Shown: positions 26,555 through 34,422, counted from the stretch's first letter. The stretch: 64,000 nucleotides of DNA from Sphingobacteriales bacterium UTBCD1 (GCA_002066995.1 MWTC01000004.1:1-64000), one strand, 5' to 3'. Notes: generated from the letters alone by a model not told the origin. Numbers and translations are program-made.

Positions 26555-26863
26555 CTATTTATTCTTTGCCACTTCGGGTTTAATAAAAGGCTGCCAGACC
26601 ACAACGGCAGAATCCCCCATCACCCGGACATATTTCGGAGTTACTTCTCCGGCTTGCCTGCCGGTGGGTGTTGACCGCTGCCCATTTCCCCAATGATAGA
26701 TCTTACGCTGGTCCAGCTGGCTGAAGGTAAGCAATTGTGAATTCTGGATGAATGTGTTTTCCTTTGTTGGGATATCTTCTTTATTAACGGGGTTTTCTTT
26801 TTGCGCCATCATGATTGCGGGAATTAATAAAAATCCGGTGGCGGTGATAAATTTCTTTTTCAT
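26555..26863 (-). CDS. Small secreted protein of unknown function
   Basis: The 102-residue product has a signal peptide (FITATGFLLIPAIMMAQ, cleaved after about 21). The mature part has no recognised domain. The segment TPTGRQAGEV (about 66-75) is coded by a palindromic, GC-rich stretch at 26649-26668 that resembles the CCTGCCGGCAGG-type repeats scattered in many Bacteroidota genomes, so part of this protein may derive from such an insertion. Confidence 0.5.
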   Translation of the reverse strand: MKKKFITATGFLLIPAIMMAQKENPVNKEDIPTKENTFIQNSQLLTFSQLDQRKIYHWGNGQRSTPTGRQAGEVTPKYVRVMGDSAVVVWQPFIKPEVAKNK

Positions 26864-27131
26864 AACATGTCGTTTTGTTACAAAGAGACTGTCACAAAAT
26901 CGTTGCCATAAATAAAGAGGAAAAGAGCATTGCTTAAATTTTTAATCAGTAGCAATTTAATTTTTAAAAGAAAACCGATTTTTTTACCGTAGGTTAAATA
27001 TTCTTAATAACAATTTTATTACATTAATTATTTTTTTTTAAGAATAGCGTGACAATAAGGCAAAGAAAAATTAATTTCTTAGCGCCAAACGGGGAAGTAG
27101 TTTGAAGCTGGCTTCTGCATGTTGCTTATAC

Positions 27132-28034
27132 CTATGAAGAAGTTTCTGTTCCCAGCTTTCTTATTTTGAATATCTGGAAAATCAGATAGATTAATGTACC
27201 CCATACAATACCGATAATTCCATACGCCATAAATAATAGCCAGGCAGGTGATTTGCCCCTTGTCGCAAACAAAGATCTTTCATTAAAGTTATTTACAGGG
27301 TTCTCTGCTACGCCCCAGGGAACAGTTTTTTCCACTTTCAAATTTCCCAACTGATCATTATCTTCTACACTTGCTACTAATACCAGGTTTCCTTTCTTGT
27401 CCCCGGGTAAATTATTTATTTTGAATTCAGTGTTTACTTTTCCGGCGGAGTCGGTTGTATAGGTATCTTCTTCCCCGATTTTCAGAATACTTTCCATGCG
27501 CTGTATGCCGATTCTTAGCTCCACAGCTTTTACCGGCTCCCATTTGCCGTTCTCCAATTGTGTTACAGTCACAGAAACTGTTTTGACTCCATCCGCTGAA
27601 GAAGTATCCAGTGACAGTTTTGCTTTGTTGATTTCTATATCTGCTTCCAGGCCATCGAACTCGTTGTTGCCAAAAGCTTCAGCGATGAACTTATGTTTGT
27701 CCGAAGCATCCCAGGTATTTTTTAGGGCCGGTGGCAATGCTGCAATCGCTTCTCCGAATTCATTGGTAGTAGCTTTGTCGGTTATCTTGGTAGAAGGGGC
27801 AACACTATCTAAATAAAACAGTACAGTAACCCCTTTTACGGGTTCAAACTTCCGGCCAACTTTATACCGGCTTTGCACCAATATGTACGGAATATTTTGA
27901 TCCGAAGAAAAATATTTGAGACTCAGTGTGGGTGTTTTTTCTACAGAGTCCTGGCCCGATGCCATAGTGGGCACCAGTAGCGGAAGGAATACAAAGATGT
28001 TCCTATTTTTTTTCAGCCATTTCATTTTTTTCAT
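27132..28034 (-). CDS. Membrane-anchored periplasmic protein in the NrfD operon, function unknown
   Basis: The 300-residue product has an N-terminal signal (VFLPLLVPTMASGQ), two or three beta-rich Ig-like segments (about 35-245), and a C-terminal transmembrane helix (about 265-288) followed by a short basic tail. The first ATG at 28034 and another at 28025 both overlap the end of the NrfD-type gene, which points to translational coupling. I do not recognise the family. From its place as the last gene of a four-gene redox operon, I infer an accessory or docking subunit on the periplasmic face. No cofactor-binding motif is seen; Cys residues are essentially absent. Confidence 0.65.
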   Translation of the reverse strand: MKKMKWLKKNRNIFVFLPLLVPTMASGQDSVEKTPTLSLKYFSSDQNIPYILVQSRYKVGRKFEPVKGVTVLFYLDSVAPSTKITDKATTNEFGEAIAALPPALKNTWDASDKHKFIAEAFGNNEFDGLEADIEINKAKLSLDTSSADGVKTVSVTVTQLENGKWEPVKAVELRIGIQRMESILKIGEEDTYTTDSAGKVNTEFKINNLPGDKKGNLVLVASVEDNDQLGNLKVEKTVPWGVAENPVNNFNERSLFATRGKSPAWLLFMAYGIIGIVWGTLIYLIFQIFKIRKLGTETSS

Positions 28035-29322
28035 TTATTGTTTCGTGAATAGGAATAATAGGATAAATTCTTACAAAAAAAGTCATGATAAGCAAAGCAC
28101 CTGCCAGCGAACCTGCGGCAATAGCCCACTCCTCCCAACTGGGGAAATAGTGCTTGTATGATTCGGGCACATCATGCATCGGCAGGAATGGATGAAGAAG
28201 TGTAGGGGTTACGATCAGGTAACGCTTAAACCATGCACCTACCATAATCATTACTCCTGCAATAAACATGGGCAATGGCCTTCTCCCTCTTTTAAAAATA
28301 AGAATGAAAATCGGAATGATCATCCCCACCAGGATGGCAAACCAAAACATCGGTGCAAAAGAACCGGTAAATAACTCCTTTAAATGCTCTTCTTCAGGCT
28401 TTTTCATTTTAAATGCAGGGACGAGGTATTCGTTAACATTGAAATAAAGATATAACAGCGCTAACATTACAACGATCCTTCCCATTTTTTCAAAGTGCAG
28501 GTCAGTTATGTATTTATCAAGATGGTAAGCCTTACGAAAAACATACATGGCCGTGATTACTCCGCCGGCGCCAACGAGAAAAGCCCCGGATACAAAATAA
28601 GCGCCGAAGTTAGTACTGTCCCACCCCGGCCGGTAGGTGGTGGCAAACAACCACGAAGTGACCGTGTGAATACAAAATGCCACGGGGATGATAATGATAC
28701 ATAAGGTGGTAACCGCCTTATTATTGATCTTTAATTGTTCTTTTGTGCCTTTCCAGAACGATCCGCCGATACGATATAAGTGATTCAGAAAGCGGCTATT
28801 TTTAGAAGGATCCTGGTTTAATATTTTCAGATCAGGCATCAGCGGTAAATAGAGTAATAATAAGCTGATGAAAAAATAAGTGCTGATAACCACTACGTCC
28901 CAAATGATCGGCGATTGCAGGCGGCCGTAAATGAAAAGATTCATAAACCGTTCCGGCCGACCCATATCTACAATAATGATGATTGATGCAAAGACAATGG
29001 CAGACACCGCAATGATCTCTGCGATCCTGGTAAGTGGGGTACTCCATTCTACATTGGCTAACCTGAAAATGGCCGTGATCAACGATCCTACCAGACTAAT
29101 GGCTACGAAGAATACAAAATTGGAAATATAAATTCCCCAGGAAACATAATCCCTCATATTAGTAACCACCAATCCTTTGTTAAGTTGTCGTATATAAGCA
29201 AACAAACCGATAGCACAAACAGCAATCAGAATAACGGTCCAGATCTTTCCGGCTTTGCCAAATTTTTTTGGATATAGATCAGCTGTGATCTTTTCCGGGT
29301 TAAGTATAATTGAATTTTCCAC
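28003..29322 (-). CDS. NrfD/PsrC-type membrane quinone-interacting subunit
   Basis: This 439-residue protein has about ten hydrophobic segments, as in the NrfD/PsrC/ActC family that passes electrons between the quinone pool and a periplasmic iron-sulfur subunit without heme. Family-like features include the MGRPERFMNLFIYGRLQSPIIWDV segment (about 119-142) and an HTVTSWLF stretch near 219. It starts with GTG at 29320-29322 and lies 6 bases after the iron-sulfur subunit gene, so the two are surely co-translated. The usual partner order of a complex iron-sulfur molybdoenzyme is kept, but no catalytic subunit gene lies nearby. Confidence 0.85.
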   Translation of the reverse strand: MENSIILNPEKITADLYPKKFGKAGKIWTVILIAVCAIGLFAYIRQLNKGLVVTNMRDYVSWGIYISNFVFFVAISLVGSLITAIFRLANVEWSTPLTRIAEIIAVSAIVFASIIIIVDMGRPERFMNLFIYGRLQSPIIWDVVVISTYFFISLLLLYLPLMPDLKILNQDPSKNSRFLNHLYRIGGSFWKGTKEQLKINNKAVTTLCIIIIPVAFCIHTVTSWLFATTYRPGWDSTNFGAYFVSGAFLVGAGGVITAMYVFRKAYHLDKYITDLHFEKMGRIVVMLALLYLYFNVNEYLVPAFKMKKPEEEHLKELFTGSFAPMFWFAILVGMIIPIFILIFKRGRRPLPMFIAGVMIMVGAWFKRYLIVTPTLLHPFLPMHDVPESYKHYFPSWEEWAIAAGSLAGALLIMTFFVRIYPIIPIHETINEKNEMAEKK

Positions 29323-29328
29323 TGTAAA

Positions 29329-30276
29329 TTATTTTGATGATTTATTTTTTTCAGCTTGCATTTCCTCTTCCATTTTTACACCTTCTTCAAACGGGAAGTT
29401 GCGGTTTACGGGCGGCAGGTAATACACGCTGGGTTTGGTTCCCAGATCATCCATGAGGCGATACCCGGCTTTATCTCTTATCAGATCGCTGAACCGAAAT
29501 GTTTCTGATCCGTTGGTAACGGTATCTTCATTCATATCTCCAAAAAAATAAACTCCGTTAGGACATGCGCTGACACAATGTGGTAACATTCCCCTCCTTG
29601 TCATATCCGGGCAGAAATCACATTTTCCGACGGTTCCTTTTTTCTGGGGCACGCTGGTCTCAGGAGAATATTTCTGAGCAGCAATATCAGCCGGCAATTC
29701 AGGATCTCCCCAATTGAATACACGTGAATTATACGGACAGGCAGCCATGCAAAAACGGCAACCAATGCAACGATCATTGTCGATCAAAACAAGCCCGTCT
29801 TCTCTTTTAAATGTTGCATCAACGGGACATACTTTCACACAAGGAGGATTATCACAATGCATACAAAGAGTAGGTTGCCAATAGGGTGCTGTATGAGAAG
29901 CTTCCTGCATCGGATATATTTTGAGCCAGTTAAAACCGGAAGGCAAGTGGTGCATGTGATTGCATGCCTGCTGGCACTTTTTCAGATTTTTACATCGGGA
30001 CAGATCAATGACCATTACAAATTTTTTCCCGGGAATTCCCCTCCTGGCTTCTTTATTGAAAATGTGCTGGGTTTCAGGTACGGGTTTCAAAAATGCTTTA
30101 TCTACCTCTACAACCTCACCGTCCACAGAAAGTAATTTTACTTTTTCACCGGAAGCTACAGTTTCTTGCTCAGCAGCAGCGGTAAAAGGATCCTTTTTGT
30201 CCGAGCATCCGGCAGCTAATCCGGCCATCAGGCCGGTAAGCAGAAAATCTCTTCGGGAAGTATTTTGGTTGTTCAT
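29329..30276 (-). CDS. Tat-exported 4Fe-4S dicluster subunit, lipoprotein
   Basis: The 315-residue product starts (ATG at 30276; a longer version is unlikely) with a twin-arginine signal (SRRDFLL, 7-13) that ends in a lipobox-like LAAGC (C24). The ferredoxin-like core has the four-motif pattern of DmsB/PsrB/NrfC proteins: C95, L98, C101, C105; C138, C141, C146, C150; C170, C173, C176, C180; C219, C222, C234, C238. The second ligand of the first motif is Leu instead of Cys, leaving 15 ligands and suggesting one 3Fe-4S or atypical cluster. It would sit in the periplasm on the NrfD-type subunit encoded next and relay electrons between quinone and a periplasmic partner. Confidence 0.87.
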   Translation of the reverse strand: MNNQNTSRRDFLLTGLMAGLAAGCSDKKDPFTAAAEQETVASGEKVKLLSVDGEVVEVDKAFLKPVPETQHIFNKEARRGIPGKKFVMVIDLSRCKNLKKCQQACNHMHHLPSGFNWLKIYPMQEASHTAPYWQPTLCMHCDNPPCVKVCPVDATFKREDGLVLIDNDRCIGCRFCMAACPYNSRVFNWGDPELPADIAAQKYSPETSVPQKKGTVGKCDFCPDMTRRGMLPHCVSACPNGVYFFGDMNEDTVTNGSETFRFSDLIRDKAGYRLMDDLGTKPSVYYLPPVNRNFPFEEGVKMEEEMQAEKNKSSK

Positions 30277-30299
30277 AAATAAATAGTTGTAAGAGAATT

Positions 30300-30533
30300 T
30301 TATTTGTTGTGGTTTATCCAATTTTGTAATTCACGGTTGGTGATCTTTTTTCTCTTTGAAGGAAGCATCTCTTCGTTTAACGTCACCAGGCGACCGTCTT
30401 GTGAAAGCATTTTGATAGTCTTTTTCTTTTTGCCGGTGTGTAAAAATTTGAATACTGAGAAAAAGGCAATAATGCCGGCACCAAGAAAAATAAATTTTCT
30501 CCGTGAAGGGTTTTGGTGGGTTTCATGTTCCAT
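30300..30533 (-). CDS. 77-residue twin-arginine small protein, first gene of the NrfD operon
   Basis: The product has a Tat-like signal (SRRKF at 10-14, then a hydrophobic helix to about 31) and a short basic tail. The tail sequence KMLSQDGRLVTLNEEML lines up with KLLSVDGEVVEVDKAFL in the iron-sulfur subunit encoded 23 bases downstream. It therefore looks like the N-terminal module of that subunit without the ferredoxin domain. No lipobox or cofactor motif is seen. I infer an accessory or competing docking peptide for the same membrane partner. It is preceded by a 197-base gap with a terminator for the cytochrome c gene, so the operon probably starts here. Confidence 0.65.
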   Translation of the reverse strand: MEHETHQNPSRRKFIFLGAGIIAFFSVFKFLHTGKKKKTIKMLSQDGRLVTLNEEMLPSKRKKITNRELQNWINHNK

Positions 30534-30663
30534 AAATAAAAATTTTAAGCGAAGACAAGATAGGTGTGATAATTACTTTCTGTTTCTAACATTCGTCAAC
30601 CGCTTTTATGATTTTTGTTCCATACGTATGTTATTATAAAAAAATAAAAGATGTTTCCCGGAA

Positions 30664-30704
30664 AGCTGAAAAAGAAAAACCGGCTCATTTGGAAAGCCGG
30701 TTTT
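30664..30704 (-). terminator. Rho-independent terminator after the cytochrome c gene
   Basis: AAAACCGGCT (30676-30685) pairs perfectly with AGCCGGTTTT (30695-30704). On the minus strand the stem ends in a T-rich run. It separates the cytochrome c transcript from the NrfD operon. Confidence 0.8.
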
Positions 30705-30730
30705 CAGAAACAAATTCTGTTTTATTCCCT

Positions 30731-31147
30731 TTATTTTTTCATTGTCCTGATATAGTTTACAATGCTCCAGATATCATCTTTTTCAGGGATCTTCTTTTTG
30801 AAATTGGGCATATCTTCACGACCTTCGAAAATTTTGTAGTACAATGATCCGTCTGTTTGTGATTGCTCTTCTGCTTTTGAAAAATCACCCGGATCTGTTT
30901 TCAGGTTTGCCGCTTTAGGACCATCGCCCAACCCTTTAATTCCATGGCAGGACTTGCAATGCTGATTCCATAAATCTTTTCCGTTGGCAAGCGATTCTTC
31001 ATTGGAAGCAACAGGGTTTTTCATGTTTTTATAGTTGTCTGGTACGGGCCAGGGTTTTTTCTGAAACGGAACAAAGTACATTAAAGCTCCCGCAAAAAAA
31101 ATACTACTGACAGAAAGAAACATGGAATTGAAGAAATTCTTTTTCAT
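30731..31147 (-). CDS. Monoheme cytochrome c
   Basis: This 138-residue protein has an N-terminal signal or anchor helix (about 8-28) and one heme c motif, CKSCH (about 63-67). It also has a REDMPNF segment that supplies the axial Met and a C-terminal IWSIVNYIRTM helix typical of class I cytochromes. The ATG at 31147 is chosen over one 63 bases upstream, because signal sequences start there. It is a separate transcript, cut off by a terminator, but lies directly before the NrfD-type operon. It would shuttle electrons in the periplasm and is the nearest candidate partner for the iron-sulfur/NrfD module. Confidence 0.88.
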   Translation of the reverse strand: MKKNFFNSMFLSVSSIFFAGALMYFVPFQKKPWPVPDNYKNMKNPVASNEESLANGKDLWNQHCKSCHGIKGLGDGPKAANLKTDPGDFSKAEEQSQTDGSLYYKIFEGREDMPNFKKKIPEKDDIWSIVNYIRTMKK

Positions 31148-31313
31148 ATTAGTTTTATTAGTTTGGTAAATTAAATTTCTGATACCAAAATACTCCGAAG
31201 ATGCATACATGCCATTGATGATAGTGTTATGAGGATATGATTTTAGTCATGTGGCGCTGTACGATGTGATACCTGAAGATATTTTGTTTGCATACCGGGG
31301 CGGATTGTCCATC

Positions 31314-31823
31314 TCATTTTCCGAAGTAAAATCCAAGAGCGGTATCTATGTTCATCATATCAACCAACTCCGGATCTTTTTTCCTGTTAAATAGAATGAT
31401 TCCGCAATCATCGTTTTTGTTGTCCAGGTCAATGATGGTTTTTCTTTTATCCGTTTTCACAAACAGTAAATAGCGGACTTTGGAAGTCTCTGTAATATGC
31501 ACTCCTGGCCAATATTTATTTATCACCTGCCGGGCATTATGCAGGAGAAAATAGCAATTGTGTACTTCAGTCTCATATATATTCTTTTCTTTAATTGATT
31601 TTATTTTTTCCAATTGAATACTGTCTGGTTTGAAGAATATGGCTGCAACATAATTAATAGCCAGTGTATCAGTCAAACCGGATGGAGGTTTTTTATATTG
31701 AACGGAGATGACAGTTGAATTATTAGGTACCGCATTTTGTGTGGGTACTTGTGGCCCGTTACAGTCATTGAAAAGTAAGACCGTGAAATAAACAATAAAG
31801 ATTTTGCGGAAGAACACTTTCAT
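31314..31823 (-). CDS. Secreted protein of unknown function
   Basis: The 169-residue product (ATG at 31823, five codons after a first ATG) begins with a hydrophobic segment, KIFIVYFTVLLFNDC. The Cys at about 21 is preceded by Asp, so lipidation is doubtful. The rest contains a few scattered Cys and a DLDNKNDDCGIILF stretch and resembles no family I know. It lies between the DUF5777 operon, which is closed by a terminator at 31909-31943, and the cytochrome c gene, so it is probably its own unit. Confidence 0.55.
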   Translation of the reverse strand: MKVFFRKIFIVYFTVLLFNDCNGPQVPTQNAVPNNSTVISVQYKKPPSGLTDTLAINYVAAIFFKPDSIQLEKIKSIKEKNIYETEVHNCYFLLHNARQVINKYWPGVHITETSKVRYLLFVKTDKRKTIIDLDNKNDDCGIILFNRKKDPELVDMMNIDTALGFYFGK

Positions 31824-31908
31824 ATAGCCTTCTTTCATTTAAATAAGATGATGAAAGTTACTGTTTACCTGAAATATTTATTACGAAACATCATACGGTC
31901 TTAAAAAT

Positions 31909-31943
31909 TCAAAAGCCCTTAAAAGTAAAATAAGGGCTTTTGA
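31909..31943 (-). terminator. Rho-independent terminator after the YceI/DUF5777 operon
   Basis: A perfect 13-bp stem, TCAAAAGCCCTTA (31909-31921) with TAAGGGCTTTTGA (31931-31943), has a 9-base A-rich loop. It lies 17 bases beyond the DUF5777 stop on the minus strand. Confidence 0.8.
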
Positions 31944-31960
31944 TCAAACGGACAAACGAT

Positions 31961-33010
31961 TTAATAGTTCCACAAACGGGTGATGTTAAAACCGATCAGG
32001 AATCTTCCCCCTTTTATTCTTGTACTTTCATCAGCGTCAGTGGTGGGGTCATTTGTTGAATGATCCGTGTATCCGAACGGATTATTGGTGTTATACATAT
32101 TGTTTATTGCGGGGTTCAGGTAGTAGAAGTTGGTAAAGAACAACTGGAATGAGTGGCTGCTTGTATTAAACTCAACTCCTACAGAGAAGCTTGGGTTCGG
32201 ATTATTCATGGGATGTTTTGTAAGGGGCTGGTCATAATTGATCATCACTGAAGTGACATTGGTTAATTTGTACCTTGCCGATACTGCAAAGGCAAAGTGA
32301 TCGAATTTCATGGAAGGATTAATTTTAAGTGTAGAGTCGTTCAGTTTGGTAAAATATCCGTTTACGTCATTGTGATGTGAAAGGCTTGGAGCAATCTGAA
32401 CAGAAAGTTTGTTCGTAACTTTTCTGGCAATTATTATCTGGTGGAAATAAGAGATCCGGTCACTGTAGTACCTGTAAATATCATGATTAGGGTCTTTTTT
32501 TGTGTTATAAGCGGCATTGGCATAATAAGTGACACTGACGGGATACCGGCCTTTAGTTTGGGTAATGATGGAATATTTTAAACTTCCATCCCATAATGGT
32601 CCTGCAACAGATGAAATCGTGGCTTTAGGAATGACAGCAGCCGTTGTTTTGGTAAAGCCGATGCCAATCATCAATTTATTAATTGGTACATAGCCAATGC
32701 CTATCCTGATATTGGACGGCGCAAAAAACCCCCAGAAATCTGAATACCCGTTGTTCCATGTACCAAATCTGTGCTGAATGTCCATTTCCATTGTTCCTTT
32801 AATGGGTACCAGTACTGTTTGATTATCCCCGATCCAAATACTCTGAAAAGTATTTTTAACAGGTTTAGACTTTACCGGCGCCTGAGGTTGTTCTTCGGTT
32901 TTAGTACTGTCTTGGGCATACAGTATGTTTGATGGCAAAAGCAAACAACTTATTATTAGTGCAGGTATGACTAACCAACTCTTCGTTTTATTATTTAGTA
33001 TGAGTTTCAT
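31961..33010 (-). CDS. DUF5777 family outer-membrane beta-barrel protein
   Basis: The 349-residue product has a signal peptide (PALIISCLLLPSNILYAQ) and a DUF5777 barrel region. The diagnostic start is ...GTMEMDIQHRFGTWNNG (about 78-95), followed by alternating strands and a terminal aromatic residue (LWNY). Members are predicted outer-membrane barrels and are often encoded with YceI and c-type cytochromes, as here. I take ATG 33010, because the alternative upstream is a TTG. It is the third gene of an operon, with 21 bases to the heme-motif lipoprotein gene, and is followed by a strong terminator. Confidence 0.8.
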   Translation of the reverse strand: MKLILNNKTKSWLVIPALIISCLLLPSNILYAQDSTKTEEQPQAPVKSKPVKNTFQSIWIGDNQTVLVPIKGTMEMDIQHRFGTWNNGYSDFWGFFAPSNIRIGIGYVPINKLMIGIGFTKTTAAVIPKATISSVAGPLWDGSLKYSIITQTKGRYPVSVTYYANAAYNTKKDPNHDIYRYYSDRISYFHQIIIARKVTNKLSVQIAPSLSHHNDVNGYFTKLNDSTLKINPSMKFDHFAFAVSARYKLTNVTSVMINYDQPLTKHPMNNPNPSFSVGVEFNTSSHSFQLFFTNFYYLNPAINNMYNTNNPFGYTDHSTNDPTTDADESTRIKGGRFLIGFNITRLWNY

Positions 33011-33031
33011 TTGATTCAATTTTTAAGTCAG

Positions 33032-33415
33032 TTAATTATTGGGCGCTCCGTTTCTTATCCAATCATACACTTTTTGCCTGTCCGTTAAGGAAGGCATGTG
33101 TACTCCCATATCACCATATATCTGTTTATAAAGAATGCTTTCTTTTGGTAAAGAAGTGTTTACAAAACCACCATTCACAATTTCCTGGTAAGACACATTC
33201 GCTGTCAGGTATGGATGATGCCCGCCTGTGACATGACATCCTACATCAGTACAATTTGCGCTGAATATAGGAACCAGTTCATTTTTAAAACTCACCTGTT
33301 GTGGTGGAGCATTCGGATCTTTCGGAAGATCTGGTTTGATAATGTCTTTGTAACAACTCGTCAGCAGAATCCCTGTTGCCAGTATCAAACCAAAATATAA
33401 AAACACGTGTTTCAT
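33032..33415 (-). CDS. Lipoprotein with a CX4CH heme motif
   Basis: The 127-residue product has a lipoprotein signal (ATGILLTSC, Cys21) and one candidate heme-binding motif, CTDVGCH, near residues 57-63. This has four residues between the cysteines instead of the usual two. Downstream, LPKESILYKQIYGDMGVHMPSL supplies a possible Met ligand, and the end (VYDWIRNGAPNN) is typical of small cytochrome-like domains of Bacteroidota lipoproteins. I infer a surface or periplasmic electron-transfer protein. Whether heme is really attached to a CX4CH motif is uncertain. It is the second gene of the YceI operon. Confidence 0.7.
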   Translation of the reverse strand: MKHVFLYFGLILATGILLTSCYKDIIKPDLPKDPNAPPQQVSFKNELVPIFSANCTDVGCHVTGGHHPYLTANVSYQEIVNGGFVNTSLPKESILYKQIYGDMGVHMPSLTDRQKVYDWIRNGAPNN

Positions 33416-33435
33416 ATTTAGTTAATTTAAAATGA

Positions 33436-34227
33436 TCATTGATTATTGAAATTCATATTACATTCAACAGCTATGTTGTCTCCAATGCTGGTGCTGCTGA
33501 TGCCATAGGCTTGTTTGTTAAACTGAAAAGTTAACTGGAGCCCAAATACACTATAAGTGGAACCCGTAGGGGTGGCCTTAGGTATATATTTTAGTTTGCC
33601 TACCAACGCTTCTGTATGAGGAGCAGAAAGTTTACCCTGCCAGGTAAGGTTCAGGTGTATTATATAGCCATTGCTTTCCGGATCGAATTCAACTTTTGTT
33701 GTTTTTATTTGTGCAATGTTATTTACGTTTAGGTTTTGAGTACCAGATATGATAGCCGTAGTTCCCATTGCTGAGATATTACAACCGGCATCTCTTCCCG
33801 GCTCCCCTGTATTGGATGTGTTGATCTGCACGTATCCATTGAAGTAAGTTTTTGAAGGATCGCTTTCATAAAAGGCCCACGATGTATCCAACAACGGCTG
33901 ACCTGTACCGGGATAATTCTTCATTTCAACAGCACTGATATCATGCATGCCAAACTGATTAAAACGACCTGTTAACAATCCGGCTGCACCGATATAAGAA
34001 CCGGACCATAATACACTTGAATGTACTTTATCCAGCTTCCATTGATTAGGATCCCCGGTTGTCATTGATCCCGGCAGATGAACATTGTTGCCTCTGCTGG
34101 GAGAAAAAGGCTGTGTTATTTGTATGGGCTGGATCAGGCTGTTGTCCCGGGTGCAACTGATGATATAACCCAACCCACTAAACAAAACCAGCGCTATCAG
34201 CAAAACTTTATTACTAAGCAGTTTCAT
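33436..34227 (-). CDS. YceI-like lipoprotein
   Basis: The 263-residue product starts at the ATG at 34227 (a first ATG 57 bases upstream would place 19 unlikely residues before the signal) with a lipoprotein signal ending GLGYIISC. The mature part resembles YceI, a lipocalin-like barrel that binds polyisoprenoids or lipophilic molecules: WKLDKVHSSVLWSG (about 63-76), FNQFGMHDIS near 91 and closing strands with TYSVFGLQLTFQFNKQAYG. YceI proteins often accompany cytochromes. It is the first gene of an operon with the CX4CH lipoprotein and the DUF5777 barrel. An array of ACTGA/TCAGT repeats lies about 95-140 bases upstream. Confidence 0.8.
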   Translation of the reverse strand: MKLLSNKVLLIALVLFSGLGYIISCTRDNSLIQPIQITQPFSPSRGNNVHLPGSMTTGDPNQWKLDKVHSSVLWSGSYIGAAGLLTGRFNQFGMHDISAVEMKNYPGTGQPLLDTSWAFYESDPSKTYFNGYVQINTSNTGEPGRDAGCNISAMGTTAIISGTQNLNVNNIAQIKTTKVEFDPESNGYIIHLNLTWQGKLSAPHTEALVGKLKYIPKATPTGSTYSVFGLQLTFQFNKQAYGISSTSIGDNIAVECNMNFNNQ

Positions 34228-34320
34228 AAAAAATTTTTTTAGTGAATAATTGTTGAGAAAATAATGACGTAAAAGTATTTTCAATCAAACCGGATGGTTA
34301 TGATTTGTTACCCGACAGGG

Positions 34321-34365
34321 ACTGATAAAAGTCAGTTGAGTAAAAAACTTTTATCAGTTGACTGA
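34321..34365. promoter_or_regulatory. Nested palindromic operator upstream of the YceI operon
   Basis: The region holds ACTGA at 34321-34325, TCAGT at 34332-34336, TCAGT at 34354-34358 and ACTGA at 34361-34365. The first pair forms ACTGA-N6-TCAGT, which keeps the TGA-N6-TCA core of CRP/FNR-family sites. A 12-bp inverted repeat, ACTGATAAAAGT and ACTTTTATCAGT, spans 34321-34358. The repeats start 11 and 22 bases apart, i.e. on one helix face. This suggests a binding site of a dimeric or tetrameric regulator. The regulator itself is not identified. Confidence 0.55.
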
Positions 34366-34422
34366 GCAGGAAATAGAAAGTTCAATGCTTAAGATTTCGG
34401 CAGAAGTATTTAATTGTCCGAA

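Noticed and set aside
30621-30630. Palindrome CATACGTATG before the 77-residue Tat gene
   Set aside because: A 10-bp palindrome in AT-rich DNA is not rare enough, and it has no clear spacing to a promoter box or similarity to the other sites.
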